Below, piece by piece: positions 25,361 through 37,907 of a stretch of DNA of 64,000 nucleotides. Below the pieces are notes generated by a model. That model searched no databases. It was given only the letters and a program-made list of their open reading frames with translations, and was not told where the DNA came from. This DNA comes from Lumbricus terrestris. Lineage: Eukaryota > Annelida > Clitellata > Crassiclitellata > Lumbricidae. Positions within the stretch are counted from its first letter, which is position 1. Each line of letters starts with the position of its first letter. The stretch is from the NCBI GenBank assembly GCA_949752735.1, contig OX457039.1:50908806-50972805 (forward strand), read 5' to 3'. A program made the position numbers and the translations under genes.

Positions 25361-25874
25361 CTACGTATACAAAACAATCATTCATTATTTCATTATTACT
25401 CGTCCAGTCTAAATTATGTAGCGCTCTATATTCAATCAATCGATCAATCAAACAATTCGTATATATTGACAGACTTCATTCGTTTTCTAGACCACAGACG
25501 CTCATAATTATATCGTCAGCTTATCTCATGATCCCTTGACGGGTATACGATGCGAACATCTTTTTATTGTCATCAAGGCCAGACGTCGTAACTTCGTAAG
25601 TAGGTTTTCTCTATAGAATAAAGGTAACACGTCAATGTGGCAGATATCATCGTTTTTATTCGAAGCAAAGAAATGCGACCACCTGCATGCGTCCATTTTC
25701 ATGCAAAGTAGACCACACAATAATTAGAATTATATGGTGTTACCGCATCATCTTATTTTCAAGGATCCACCTTTCACCGTATATCTGTCTTCATTCGACC
25801 TCTGCCTTTGAACAACTTACACTACATGTCTATTTATTTGCTTGTGTCTTCTATCTGACAATGTCCGTCTTTCC

Positions 25875-25945
25875 CTGTCTGGCTGTCTGTCTCTGTTCGT
25901 CTCTCTCTCTCTCTTTGTCTGTTCGTCTCTCTCTCTCTCTCTCTT

Positions 25946-25976
<31 letters not shown>

Positions 25977-25980
25977 GTGT
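25875..25980. repeat. CT/TCTG microsatellite
   Basis: Alternating (TC)n and (TCTG)n blocks. Confidence 0.9.
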
Positions 25981-26263
25981 AATCTTAATCTTATATTCGT
26001 TAGTTCCAAATAATTATACAATGGTCAACGTAAAGCAAAGTGCACAGCAATGGCTAATTCATGAGCACTATGCCTCTCTGTCTGTTTGTCTCTCTGTCCG
26101 TCCGTCCGTCTCGCATTCACTGTTTCTTCGTTTCTTCGCAGACAGACACACACATACACAGAGACAGAAACGGAAGTAGCGTTTCTTCGTCTCATTAAAC
26201 TCATGTTTATGTTCAACTCTTATCGACCCTGTCTCAGTCCAGGGTATACAGGCGAACACACAG

Positions 26264-26555
26264 AATTAACGCACCCGTGTAAACACGCATACATGCACAC
26301 ACACACGCATACACACGCACACATACAGACATGCATCAGGCATGATTCATTGAGTAAACACTGAATGCATGGCGGGTGCCGTACACGGCAATATATGGCC
26401 ATTGGACGCTGGATAATACGCCAAGCATGTTCGCGCGCACGCATGCAGGCCGTCGTATGTATGCGCATTCACAGACCCACACACACACACACACGCACAC
26501 CAACACACACACACCAACACACACACAACATTACACACACACAACATTACACATA
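26264..26555. repeat. CA-rich microsatellite pair
   Basis: Two CA/CGCA clusters (26264-26335 and 26460-26555). The second contains CACAACATTACACA duplications. Confidence 0.85.
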
Positions 26556-26734
26556 CAGACAGGGTGGCAGAGAGACGATCATCACAGGTCCAAGTGAGGT
26601 TCACTAAAAGGCGCTGACAATAAGTCAAACTCACGCAAGCGCATCGAATACAAAGAAGCATATACATACAGATATAAATTTTATTATGGCAGAGGTGCAA
26701 AGGTAGATAAGATGGTATAATGTGACGCAATAGG

Positions 26735-27055
26735 ATACTGATTCAGCGATAATGGATTGATTTAGGAATAACAGATAGATTGATTGAGCAACAAGAGACT
26801 GACTAAGCAATAGGAAATTGATTTTAGCAGTAGGCTAATAGCAACAGGAGGCTGATTATTCAGCCTATAAAAATTGAATTGGCAATGAGAAACTGATTCA
26901 GCAATGAGAAATTGATTATAGCAATAAGAAATTGACTATAGCAATAAGAAATTGACTATAGCAATAAGAAATTGATTATAGCAATAAGAAATTGATTAGT
27001 CTATAGCAATAAGAAATTGACTTAACGGTAAGAAATTGGTTTTCTAATAAGAGAC
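26735..27055. repeat. Degenerate 20-bp tandem array
   Basis: Units of AGCAATAAGAAATTGATTAT. They are tight between 26900 and 27020 and diverged outside that. Intronic if the BCOR-like gene model is right. Confidence 0.9.
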
Positions 27056-27059
27056 TGCT

Positions 27060-30000
27060 GTGATTGTGATAATAAGTATTATCTCTTGAAACGCCCCTTA
27101 AAGCCGATTGGCTCTAACTAATCAATTCATTGATTAGTTCGCAGCAAAGACGTTTAGCGGTCAATTGATAAAACTCAGCAGTCCGACCTTGAATGTCTGA
27201 GATTTTGATGGCAGCAAGGGGGCCAACCTTCTTCCTCCCCGCCATTGATGGCCCTCCTCCCATCACTTCTACCTTCGCACACCAGTATATGTAGGGCCTA
27301 CTCAAAACCTTCTCTTTATCCAGCGTTTGTGCGCGCATGCGTATGGCGAGGTCCTAAGCAGTCGACGCAAATTCTAATGATGTCCATTTTACAATGCCAG
27401 CACGACCCCCACCCCCACCCACCCCCACCCACACTCCACCCTCACTCGCTGACTCTCTCGACTTTAGCCATGCAGCGGCGTAGAAAACATACGATGTGCG
27501 TTTCAACACATGCAAATAATATGTGCGCATGTATAAATACACACACATGACATTGTGTATGCCTTTGAATATTACGTCGGCCTATAGGCATATATGCACA
27601 AATGTGCGCAACTCTGTAGGTGAAAAGGCCTACATTATAAAGACGCATAATTAGGTGGGTCTATAAGTTGTTAATGGTCCTTATACTTCATCGGCAAATT
27701 TGTAAATGAATATAATGACATTTAAAATTTAACATGCATGTATATAGAAGTCAGAGGACCGTCAGGCATGGTTGGACTATGTGGTAAATTTCGATCAAGT
27801 TTTAGTATAATATGGATCATAATATGATCTATATTATATATGTATGCGTTGTTATTATAACAACGCATGCATATAATAAGCCAACGTAATGCTATAGATA
27901 ACGAGTCAAAAGCATACGAATCAGATATTGTTCATCGCTTATAGAAAGAAACTGGGCAAGGTGCATGCCGGGAGCAGTCTGCATGGATAAGTGGGATAAA
28001 CGGGATCATTGATCCATTTTGTTTTCATCCTATACAATATCTCATCTCTTTTCCGCACTGCAGCTGCTAGCCACACATGCAGATTGCGTCCTGTATATAT
28101 TAGGCAGACAACAGCATTTGAGTAACGATCACGATTATGGTACATACAAACATATTTATATATAAATATATATATATATATAGGCTATATACACACACAC
28201 ATTATGACCCATACACACACATATATATATAGTATACATTATTTGTGTAGGTAACATAATAATTATAAACATGTGTAATTAAGGTAAAAGCATGGACACG
28301 GCTGTTAGACTTAATAATTGTTTTGCCTTTGCTAACACAATGCTTCTTGCTGAGTCGATCGTAAAAAGACCTCTTCGAAACACGTGCATATGGCGTTGAT
28401 TACGTGTGGCTTATCATGGACTCTGCAGTGGATATAAGCTCCAATGTTCATCCATGATACAGTTATAGGTCAATAACGACGACGATCGGGTATCGTACGA
28501 ACCACGGCACTCAACGTACGACCTGACCTGCAGCTGTGCAGCTCGTATTCGATCGGCTTTCATGCACAGCTCTGTGCTTTCTAAGCGACTCGACATCACT
28601 CGAATAAATTTAAAGGCTATTCGCCTCTGGTCCTCACGCACTAAATCGAGGTCAACTAAGGTCGAGGTCTATGGCTAACGTCAGAGGGCGTCAGCCGTCG
28701 CGTTGATTATAGACTCCACCCACAACGTAGCCTACATCCTCGTGTAGCCTATATATACATATACACAGAAGTATATATATATATATATATATATATACAT
28801 ACATACATAATATATACACATACAGAAGATGTCAAATACTGGTAATGAAAACGAACTGGTTTTCGCAGTTGAACAACACAAAAGAGTAGCTTGCGCCTTT
28901 AAAAAGACACGTGTGTGCAGTGACGCACATTCTGTACATATATAATCCTAAGTCTTACACACACATATATATATACATATATATATATATATAATATGTA
29001 TTGTATACATTATTTTGGCAACTTATGCTCGATATAGTGTTGTAATTAGCTTGCTGGACTGACAGTGGAAAGATCTCACCTGGTGAGAAGTAGCTTAAGG
29101 TACAGCTCTTCTCTTTCTTAAAGTCTGTGTCATTATATACACTCGTGGAAAGGTTAGGGCGGAATGCCTAAAATTTCAGGTGCTTCATCTGACCAAGTTC
29201 AGGCCCAATTATTAGCCGACTGACTGTTCAAATCAATCGAGATTGAAGTTCAGGTGTTCCATGCCTGAACTTCGAAGCAGAGACTCAATCCAGTTAATCT
29301 TACACCAGTCGAATTGATTTAGTAAAGCTCTTTAAATCTGCACAATGACATTTCTTAATCAAATTTAAAAAGATGAAGCTATGAATCTTACAGTCAATGT
29401 CTTAGTCTGAGTCCATTAATGAATTTCTTAAGGGTCATGAAAGTGCCCGTCTTACACTACGCAGCGTAAATGCAATAGTATCCTAATAGACGTGTGCTAT
29501 ATAAGTGGGGGACTGGAGACTATGCTGACCTGGTGGGTTGAACTGGGTCAGTAATTCAATTGCCCGTCGTCTCTTCTTCTTCGGTGTCACTTCCGTCGAT
29601 TCGGACGAACTCTGGAAACAGTTCAACACCGAAATACATACAACCTTATACGTTGCAAATTGTCATTATCGCATGTATTGCATATTGTATAATTGTATAC
29701 TTTATTTTATAATGTGTTGTATATTGTATTGCATCGTATATATGGCCATTTATAAAGCGCATCTCTTTCGAAAAAAGTCTTTGAGATGCGCTTCCATTGC
29801 GAGTTGACCCCGAGAAAATTAAAAGGCAATATTTGAGGCCAGAGAAAGACGGGGAGAGACTTCTAGAGAGAAAAGTGGAGCGAACTGATGGCGAAAGTCC
29901 ATTGCGTATAGAGGGAACCACGCATGCAAGCAAAGTATCTGGATTGAGCCATGGCAGTTGTGACTCGTGGAACAAAGAGGTCATTGATTTATTTGCTATT

Positions 30001-30640
30001 GGCGATATTTATATTGTCATATCTTAAGGAGAATCTTAATTTCTTCTTGCATACCGATCACTCCATTGAAGTAAGCAAATAGTTTTCTTTTATTATCACC
30101 CAAACATAATTCTTATTTGGTGCGTTGTTTGGCGTGAATTTCATTGGTCGTTTATTTTTCGCAAACACAGAAATAATTCTGCTCTTTATCTCTTTGCAGC
30201 TAAGTATTTAATTCTGCTCTTTATCTCTTTTGAGTTAAGTATACATATTTAAGCCCAACTCGATTCGAGTCAGTTCGATCTGACTGCAGCCAAGTTTAAG
30301 CACTTTACAATTTACTCCATGGTATTATAGATATATCAGATACGGATATCAATGCAAGTTACGAGCTACCTTACCTTATGTGCTCCCGTATACCTGTTTA
30401 CTTCACTTTACATGTACTTTAATTATTACGATAATGTTTAACAATGCTCACGTGTCAATCTAGACTGTTTAGTCTACATCACTCGTATGTCCCATTGTGC
30501 CCTCTCCTTATGCTATTGCCGCCACTCATAATAGATCTATATAATTATATATACTCATATTTTTATACTCCTCTTCCTTCCATACTGATTTGCCTCCTAC
30601 CCTCCCTCTCCCCAACCTTCCTTGATTAATTTATGGATAT
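27060..30640. other. Probable long intron, no exon identified
   Basis: This lies between the large exon (31205) and the next candidate exon (25360). The region has AT microsatellites near 28160-28230, 28750-28830 and 28960-29005. A minus frame at 28414-28641 has protein-like text (REDQRRIAFKFIRVMSSRLE) but no splice evidence. At least one exon changing phase 0 to phase 1 should be in 25361-31203. Confidence 0.4.
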
Positions 30641-30644
30641 TTAA

Positions 30645-30945
30645 TCCTCCTTCTCCTCCTCCTCTCCTTATCTGCTCATCTTATATGTAAAATTAGCTCA
30701 TGAAGAGAAGAAGGCAGTGAGGAAGAAAGAGGAGAAGGAGGAGGAGGAGAAGGAGGAGGAAGACAAAAGTCAGTGGTTGAGCCAACTGATTTTTTCTTCC
30801 TCTTTCTCCAATCCTCCTATTCCTTCTACATTTACTCCTCCTCCTCTTTCAACTCCATCCTTTTATCTTCCCTTTCCGCTCTTCCTCCTCCTCCTCGTAT
30901 CCTTCCTTATCCTACCTCTCCTCCTCCTCCTCCTCTTCCTCAGCT
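30645..30945. repeat. Purine- and pyrimidine-rich tracts
   Basis: CTCCTC-rich at 30645-30670, AGGAGGA-rich at 30710-30770, then CTCCTC-rich again to 30945. The opposing tracts could pair as an imperfect hairpin. Confidence 0.75.
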
Positions 30946-31204
30946 GTCGTCGCTATACACAACAGCCACAGTCCTAATCTATTGGATCCATCCATAGAGA
31001 AGACGGCAGAGACTCAGCTGCAGCAATCAAGAAGACTCGATTCTCTCTTTTGTGTCTTCCAATCGAAGCACCATTAAATTACGACTCATGTACAGTTCCC
31101 TATCGATTACCTGTCCTACAGAACTCTTTGCCCGTCCCACCCACCCACCCACCCCCACCCAATTCTGTATTTCGAAACATGTTCCGATTCTAACCAATAC
31201 TTAC

Positions 31205-34200
31205 CATTGATGTCGTCGACGATTTGTTTCCGGTCAGCTCGGTGGTCGTCAGCTGGTTCCCTACACCGGACCCCGGAAGTTCCTCTTGTTTGTTCTTCTT
31301 GCGCTGGTATTTCCTCTTCGTCGCTGGTTTCGCCGATGAGGCGACGGCGGCGGCAGCGGTGGCGGACACGTCCAAGGCACTGCTCGAAGCAACAAAGGAA
31401 TCACCGCCGTCAGCCTCTGAAGCAGCTCTCTCACCAGTCGCTGAAGCAGCCACAGATGTTGATGCTGATGCCAATTCCTTCTGAGCATCTTTCGATCGCT
31501 GCTCACCGATGTTACTCGTCGTGTTGTTGACAGTTCGCTGTGTTGCTAGTTGCTCGGTTGCTGCTGCTGCTGCTTCGTCCGCGTTCGTCGTCACCTTCTG
31601 TATCTCCTTCTGCATCTCCTTCTGCATCATCATCTTCTTCTTCTTCTTCTTTCTCTGCTCCAACATTACGTCAGTGGTCGGTCGATCTGAAGCTCTGTTT
31701 GCGCCAACACAGATGGCGCCACCATCGGGTGAAGAGGAGGAATAGGAGGAGGTCGCCTGCACCTCCTTTCGTTCAGTGTCCGTCTTTGAGAGGGAGAAGG
31801 TGGTGGCGGCGGTGGTGGGGGAGGCGGCGGTGTTACTGGCTCCAAGCAGAATAGAAGCCTTGACTCGATCCTCTGCCTGGCGGTCGAGGGCCTTCATCGT
31901 CTGGTAGAGGGCACTTCCGCCATAGAGGGCGGACTCATCGCTGTCGGCCGTCGTCGTCGCCGAAGTCTTTCCCGCCATCATCACCGTATCTCCCCTCTGG
32001 GTCTCCTTCTCTTTTCCCTTCATCGGTTCGACGCAGTTGTCTTCGTCGATGTACTCGACCGGGGTCCTCTTCGACTCCCCACCGCCGCCACCGCCGACGA
32101 CCAGGCCGCCCTCCCTCTTCGCGTCTAATCCGGTCGGCTTCGTGCGACCTTTCGGTCCCCCGGTGGCGGAGCCCAGGTGCAGCAGCAGCTGTCGCTTCAC
32201 CCTCCCACGGTCATCGCCGCCACTGCCAGAGTCGACCGTCGAGTCCGTCGTGCCACCTCCTCGGCCGAGCGACTCGCACAGCTTCTCATCCGGGGTTCGA
32301 AACGGATTGGCGGCAGAGTTCTCGAGGAACTTGACGAACTCCTTGAGGTGAGGGGTGTCACCCGACGTCCAGCCAACCGTCTGGTGCTCCATCTTGAGAG
32401 GTCCTCCGGCGGTGGTGACCATCGGTTCCTTGACGATTGTGTCGTCAGTGACAGCGGAAGACGATGAGGAGGAGGAATCCGTTTGTGGGTCCTCGACCTT
32501 CTGGACATCCTCCTCGAGAGTCGACTGCACGGCATCCACCGATGATTTCAATGCGGTGGCAGCGTCCGCAGGTTCCTTCCTGAACGGCTGGACGTTGGCC
32601 ACTGGGATGCGTCGTGGGCCAGCAGGGCGGTCGAATCCACGACAGGTGCACTGACGGGGAATCAGGTCTCCAGAGAAGGCGGCTGCGGAGGCGGCGGAGG
32701 CGGCGGGCGGGGTCTGGGTGTGTCCACCGTCGCAGAACATCTCACGTGGATCGCAGTTACGACATGGCGAAGAAAGGATCTTTGTAAAGGAGTTGTTTGC
32801 AGGCGGAGGAACTGGATCGCCGCTCATTTCCTTCCATTTGCACGCATCGCAACCACCTACGACCACTCCGACGCGTCTGTACGCCGCAGCCGCCGCCGCT
32901 TCTTTATCGACCGCCGCTTCTTCCTGTGATTCATGGAGCGGTGGATCAGCGGAAACGACAGGAACATTTGGGAGAGCGCTCGACTTCTGCACCGATCCAT
33001 CCGAACAATTCGTCAACGTCGTCTCGCTCTTATGTACAACTTCGCCTTGATCGTTTCGTTGCAAGGAACTTCTTGCTCCGCTCGCAATCGCCTCCAGCCT
33101 CTCACTGCCGCTGTGGAAAACATACGACTTGCTGATTGGATCAGTCGGTTTATCCGAATCCATACATAGAGCAGCGATGTTGCTGTTAGACCATTTCGAG
33201 CTGTTAGTGGACGAATCCAGCCAGTTCTGTGTGCTCGACAACTTGCCCAGTGCTTCGACGTCTAACGGCTTCAGATCGTTGTTTAGAGCTTCTGTCTTGA
33301 CAACTGGCTCGTCTTTAAGGAGCGACGGATTGACTCCGGTTAAACGGTTGTTCTCAGTCAAAACAAAACCTTGATGAAAGTAGCTGCGACTCAGAGGGGA
33401 GGCGGTGGACACGGATTCCGCGTCTGGCATCAAAGTCAGCGGTCTTTTCTTTGGAGACTCGTTCTGCATCGTCTGGATAATCTGTTGCTTTGTCTCTTCC
33501 TCGCCGTGGAATGTCATTCCAGGAAGTTTGACTGGCATTGCTTCCGGCTGCTGTTGCTGCTGCTGCTTATTCCACGGCAACTCAACCTTTGGCGTGACGA
33601 CGGTACCGGTGGCGACCCCGCCAACCACATAGGATGATTCTCTTTTCGGTGTCATCATCATCAGCTGCTGGCGATCGCCTTGGTCGTGGGGAACGCGAAG
33701 GAGGAGGTGGTGGTCCTGGTGAGAAGGAGGAGGAGGTGGCTTCGGTTCGGTGATGTTGCTGCTGCTGGCGATTGAGGAATGGGATGACGGTGGTGATGTG
33801 AAGAATGAAGAAGAGGATGGGGCATCGTGAGAAGACAACGTCGTCGCCGCCGTCTGAGAGGTGACGGCGGACGGGGGTCTCGGGGTCCTCGACCCCTTCG
33901 AGTGGCTGCCGCCACTGCCGCGGGAGTTGGGTCGGACTGCGCCACCGCCGCCGCCACACGGTGTTTTCGGAATGAACGGCGTGGAAACGGAGGCAAGAGC
34001 ATCGTGGAGGCTGTTCGATTTCAGTTTATTGTTAGCATCGTTGCAGCTGATGACACCAGCTGCCGGTTGCTTAGCACCGGAGAACGAGCCTTGCTGCTGC
34101 TGCTGTTGCTGCTGCTGCAAAGATTTTATCACAGGTGCTGCTGCTGCTTGCAGATGCGAGCCAAGTTCAAGTGCGATTGGTGCAGCTGCTGCTGCTGCTG

Positions 34201-36403
34201 CTGCTGCGGTGCTTGCGCGATTTAAGTCGGAATATTTAGATAATTCGTTAAAATCTTTCAGACTCATTTTCTGGTCTGCAATCAGCATCTTCGGAATGTT
34301 GTCTCTTGGAGTCGTAGAACAAACGCTTTGAGACGACTGCTGTAACTGTTGTTGCTGGTACTGCTGCTGGTACTGTTGCTGGTACTGTTGTTGCTGCTGC
34401 TGCTGCTGCTGCTGGTGCTGGTGGTGCGGCTGCTGGTGCTGCGTCTGAAGAAGCGACCGTGCTCTCTGTCCTTGTTGTGTGAAGTGATTCCCTAGATCAT
34501 CACACATCGCAGAACTTCGACTGAAGCTGACGGAACCGGATTTTCCGGACGTAACTGAGGCGGATGCGAGTCCCGATGGTAGACCAGGCTGAGAAGACAA
34601 GAGCTGGAAACCTGCCACCGCACTTCTGATAACCGGAACCTCGTTCGTCGCGTAGGAGGAACTGATCATCGGATCCGTGGACACGGTTCGTCCTTGAAAC
34701 ATCGGAAAGGAATTGGCGGCTGACCTTGGCGACGCATTACCCGCCCGAGGTCGAGTCGGATTCTGCGTTTGTCGATGACCTCTGGGGCTCGTGCTGACCC
34801 CAGAGACGGACGGTGGAATGAGAACAGCTCCACCGCCCTGGAGACTGAACACCCTCGCCTGCCCATAGGGATCCACCAGAGTCCGCTGAGCAAGGGCAAG
34901 CCTCGCGCTGATCTCGTGGTGGCTTAGCGGCGATGGTCCTGCTAGAACAGTGTCTCCTGGCCTGTTGTTGTTGTTGCTGTTGTTGTTGTTGCTGTTGTTG
35001 TAGGAGAATCCAGAATGACCTTGATCAGCGATCAGTCTCTGGTGGTGACGGGCATCAACAGGGATACCACTACCACCACCATATCCATCGTCCACTCTCC
35101 TCTTCTTTACCGACAGATCTAAGGGACAATCGTAGTCGGCCACGTCGTCCGACTGTCGTCTCTTCTTAACAGACGTCAAATCTAGAGGTTGGTCGTCGGC
35201 GACGGCGCTGGCAATTGGAGGGTTTCTGTCGCCGGCGCTTGACGACCATCCGTTGCTAATGACGACCGAGGTCGATGACGTCGTCTTAGCTCCAGGGTTG
35301 TACTGCAGACCGATGGAGGAGGCGTCGACGACGCCCATTGCGCCCCCTCCTCCCCCACCTTGGTATTGTCTGTGGTTCGTCTTCGGAAAGTAGTTGTTAA
35401 TTTCGTCCACGCCTACCCCTCCGACTCCCGCTCCTCCCCCAACGATGAAGCCAGCAGTCATCGTCGCGTTTGCTTTGACCATCGTCTGCTGACACGGAAT
35501 GATGTTGGGGGGCGGGGGCGGGGCAGGGGCGACGACTGGTGGACCCATCTTCCGTTGTCGGCGATTAAAGGCAGCAGATGCTGATGCAGCGGAGGAGGAG
35601 GAGGAGGAGGAGGACCCAGCAGCAGCAGAAGCAGGTGATGCAACCGATGCCGCTGACGACATCTCAACGGTTTCTTGAAGAGACTTTGTAAGGCTGCCGC
35701 TGCTGCTGGAGTCGGGGACTTTCGAGGTCGCAGTCGTCCATGGATGGCGACGAGCGACGAAGTTTGGCATCCTGATGCCTCCTCCCTGCACGGCATTGTT
35801 ACCTTGCGGAGGAGGAGGATCAGCGGCACATGATGATGATGATGACTCTGGCGGAGGAGGAGGAGGAAGCTGTTTGCGTCTTTCCGGAGGTGGGGGACGA
35901 AGACTGGAAGATGGATTGGGATGAGGAGGAGGAGGAGGAGGAGGAGGAGGAGGAAGGAGGTGAGAGGAAAGGGAAAGAGGAGCCGTGACGTTGCCGCCAG
36001 GAGACAGGATGTTTACTTGCGCCGGAGGACGTAGTGACGATGAGCATCCTCTGCTGCTGCCTCCTGCTCCTCCTCCAGCGGATGAATGCTGCTGCTGCTG
36101 CTGCTGCTGGGAGTGTTGATACTGTTGGCCATACCCGGGATCTGCAGCTGCTGCTGGTGATGCTGTCGTCGTCGTCAGGACAAGCGACTGCAGCAGCATC
36201 GGCTGCGGAAGAGGGGCAGGAGGAGGAGGAGGAGGAGGAGGCTGAGGAGGCGGAGGATGCTGACGTTCGTATATAGATGTCGTCGTCGCGGCCACGGTGG
36301 ATCCGGGCTTGGCCTGCAGTGCCACGGTGGCTGGACCAGCGGCCTGCTGCTGCTGCTGCTGTTGTTGGAGATAACAAGCATCGGTTAACGGATACGCAGC
36401 CAT
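31205..36403 (-). CDS. BCOR/BCORL1-like corepressor, large N-terminal exon
   Basis: This exon codes 1,733 residues in one open frame. The ATG at 36403 (TTTATGG) has an in-frame TGA 10 bases upstream, and the exon ends ATG|GTAAGT in phase 0. Like vertebrate BCOR, one giant exon carries most of the disordered N-terminus. Two CtBP-type motifs are visible, PLDLT at 406-410 and PLDLS at 427-431, each followed by KKRR (possible nuclear signals). Other parts are Q-, P-, A-, S-rich runs; a Cys-rich segment near 1180-1255 (CDACKW, CRNCD, CTCRGFD); a lysine run near 1575; and a basic KRKYQRKKNK near 1698. BCOR proteins act in the nucleus as scaffolds of the PRC1.1 Polycomb complex. I see no BCL6-binding match. 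Family assignment rests on the ankyrin exons downstream, the exon layout and the PLDLS motifs. Confidence 0.85.
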
Positions 36404-36665
36404 AAATGATAATCATGCATTTTATCCGGACGCAATTAAGACCTGCATGTCTGTCTCGTCCTGCTGCGATTGACGCGAAACCTACCGAAGTGGACTTGGT
36501 CGTCGCTGGCTTCCACGCGGCCGTCGAAGGAGGCTGGCATAAGACGATGAAATGGCGGACCGTCCTTCTGTACCTTCCACCTCTGGCAGAATCCGTGACA
36601 CGCACGACCAACCATCCGTGATAGAGATTTCCTTTGTGTTCGTCCGTCCTTTGTTCCCACTCACC
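36404..36665 (-). other. BCOR-like 5' leader with a candidate 5' exon donor
   Basis: CTGCAG|GTGAGT at 36665/36664 is a strong donor for a non-coding first exon upstream. A plausible acceptor (TCATCGTCTTATGCCAG) lies about 130 bp above the start codon. Whether this leader is spliced cannot be settled from sequence alone. Confidence 0.45.
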
Positions 36666-37380
36666 TGCAGGCAGGCAGTCTCAGGTAACCGGATATGACG
36701 ATGACGACGATGCGAGATAAGTACGACGAAGGAACAGGAGGGAACCGCTCGGTTCTTCCGTTCCTCCAGCGACAGACGATCGGTCGGTCGGTCGGTTGGT
36801 GAATGCGGCGGTGGAGTCGGCCGAAGAAAGGAACCTCTTCCCTGATGCTACTGATGCTGATGCTGCTGATGCTGATGCTGATTCTGCTGCTGTAACAGAC
36901 GAACGGACGCTGCTAAGAAGCGGCGTTGGCGGCAGCAGCGTTCAGCATCCTCTGCGCATGCGCACCGTCTGTGTCTATCGTAGATCGGCGTTTGGCGGTG
37001 GCGCACAGCACAACTCGTTCTGTCTCCCTCGCTATTTACAATCGGTCCGTATACCTCAGCTGCAGCGGCAGCACAGCGGTGTCGGCGGTGCTGCCGATGA
37101 TGATGATGATGGCGATGCGGCTGCAAGCAGCAGCTGAGGCATCAGCAGCTGTAGCCTCAGCAGCTGAAGAGATGGAGGCAGAGAAATGTGCCGCAGGAAA
37201 ATCGAGCGGCGGTGGCTGCGGAGGCTGCTGTAGGTTCGTCCGTCGGAATTACGATGGCGGTGCAGTCGATGCTAGCTAGCTAGCACCCGGTAGAGGGCGT
37301 CATAGGGGGCGAAGCAGGAGGAGGAGGAAGAGGAAGCGGAGGAGGATAGCGAGATGGAAGCGGAAGAAGGATGCGCTTGG
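36666..37380 (-). promoter_or_regulatory. GC/CpG-rich presumptive promoter region
   Basis: The region just upstream of the leader is GC-rich with many CpGs and CAG/CTG-type trinucleotides and has no TATA box at a sensible place. It then drops to AT-rich sequence near 37400. This fits a CpG-island-type promoter for the minus-strand gene. No transcription start can be read from sequence. Confidence 0.45.
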
Positions 37381-37644
37381 AATTCGATCGAGGTCGTTTC
37401 TTTATCTACAGCAACGAGACAAACAATTCAGTTTGGAATCAATTCGTGATAATTAAGCACTAACGTCTATCATGCTGTCTTTCATACATGCATGCGTGAT
37501 GGATTTATCATTTACGAACACGACCGTGTGCAATAATTATTACGTATAACGTCGTATATACAGTAGCCTACAGCTGTTATTGTCGTATGTTTATTGCACG
37601 CGACCAATAAATGATGCGATATAATATATATCAATCAATCCATC

Positions 37645-37690
37645 AATCGGAATTTATATGGCGCCCCTTCAAGATACCTACTCAGAGGCA
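37645..37690 (+). repeat. Dispersed TTTATATGGCGCC tail motif
   Basis: GGAATTTATATGGCGCCCCT follows a (CAAT)n stretch. The same tail motif occurs at 23680-23715, 10704 and 5547 (reverse) and in the LINE 3' UTR near 61230. Confidence 0.5.
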
Positions 37691-37907
37691 CTCCCGGCCG
37701 AGATCTATAGCTTGATACTATATCCTGTACGATCTTTTATCAAACATGGCTTAGTTGCTGTTTAATGACACATAGTGTCCTATCAAGAAGGATTAGCGTA
37801 GCCCTCTTTTTTTCTCTATGGCTTGGAACTGGCATTGCCATAGTGCGAGCAGTGACGAGTTTTATCAGACATCCGTAACTTTCACTTCGTACATAATTAT
37901 ATAATAA

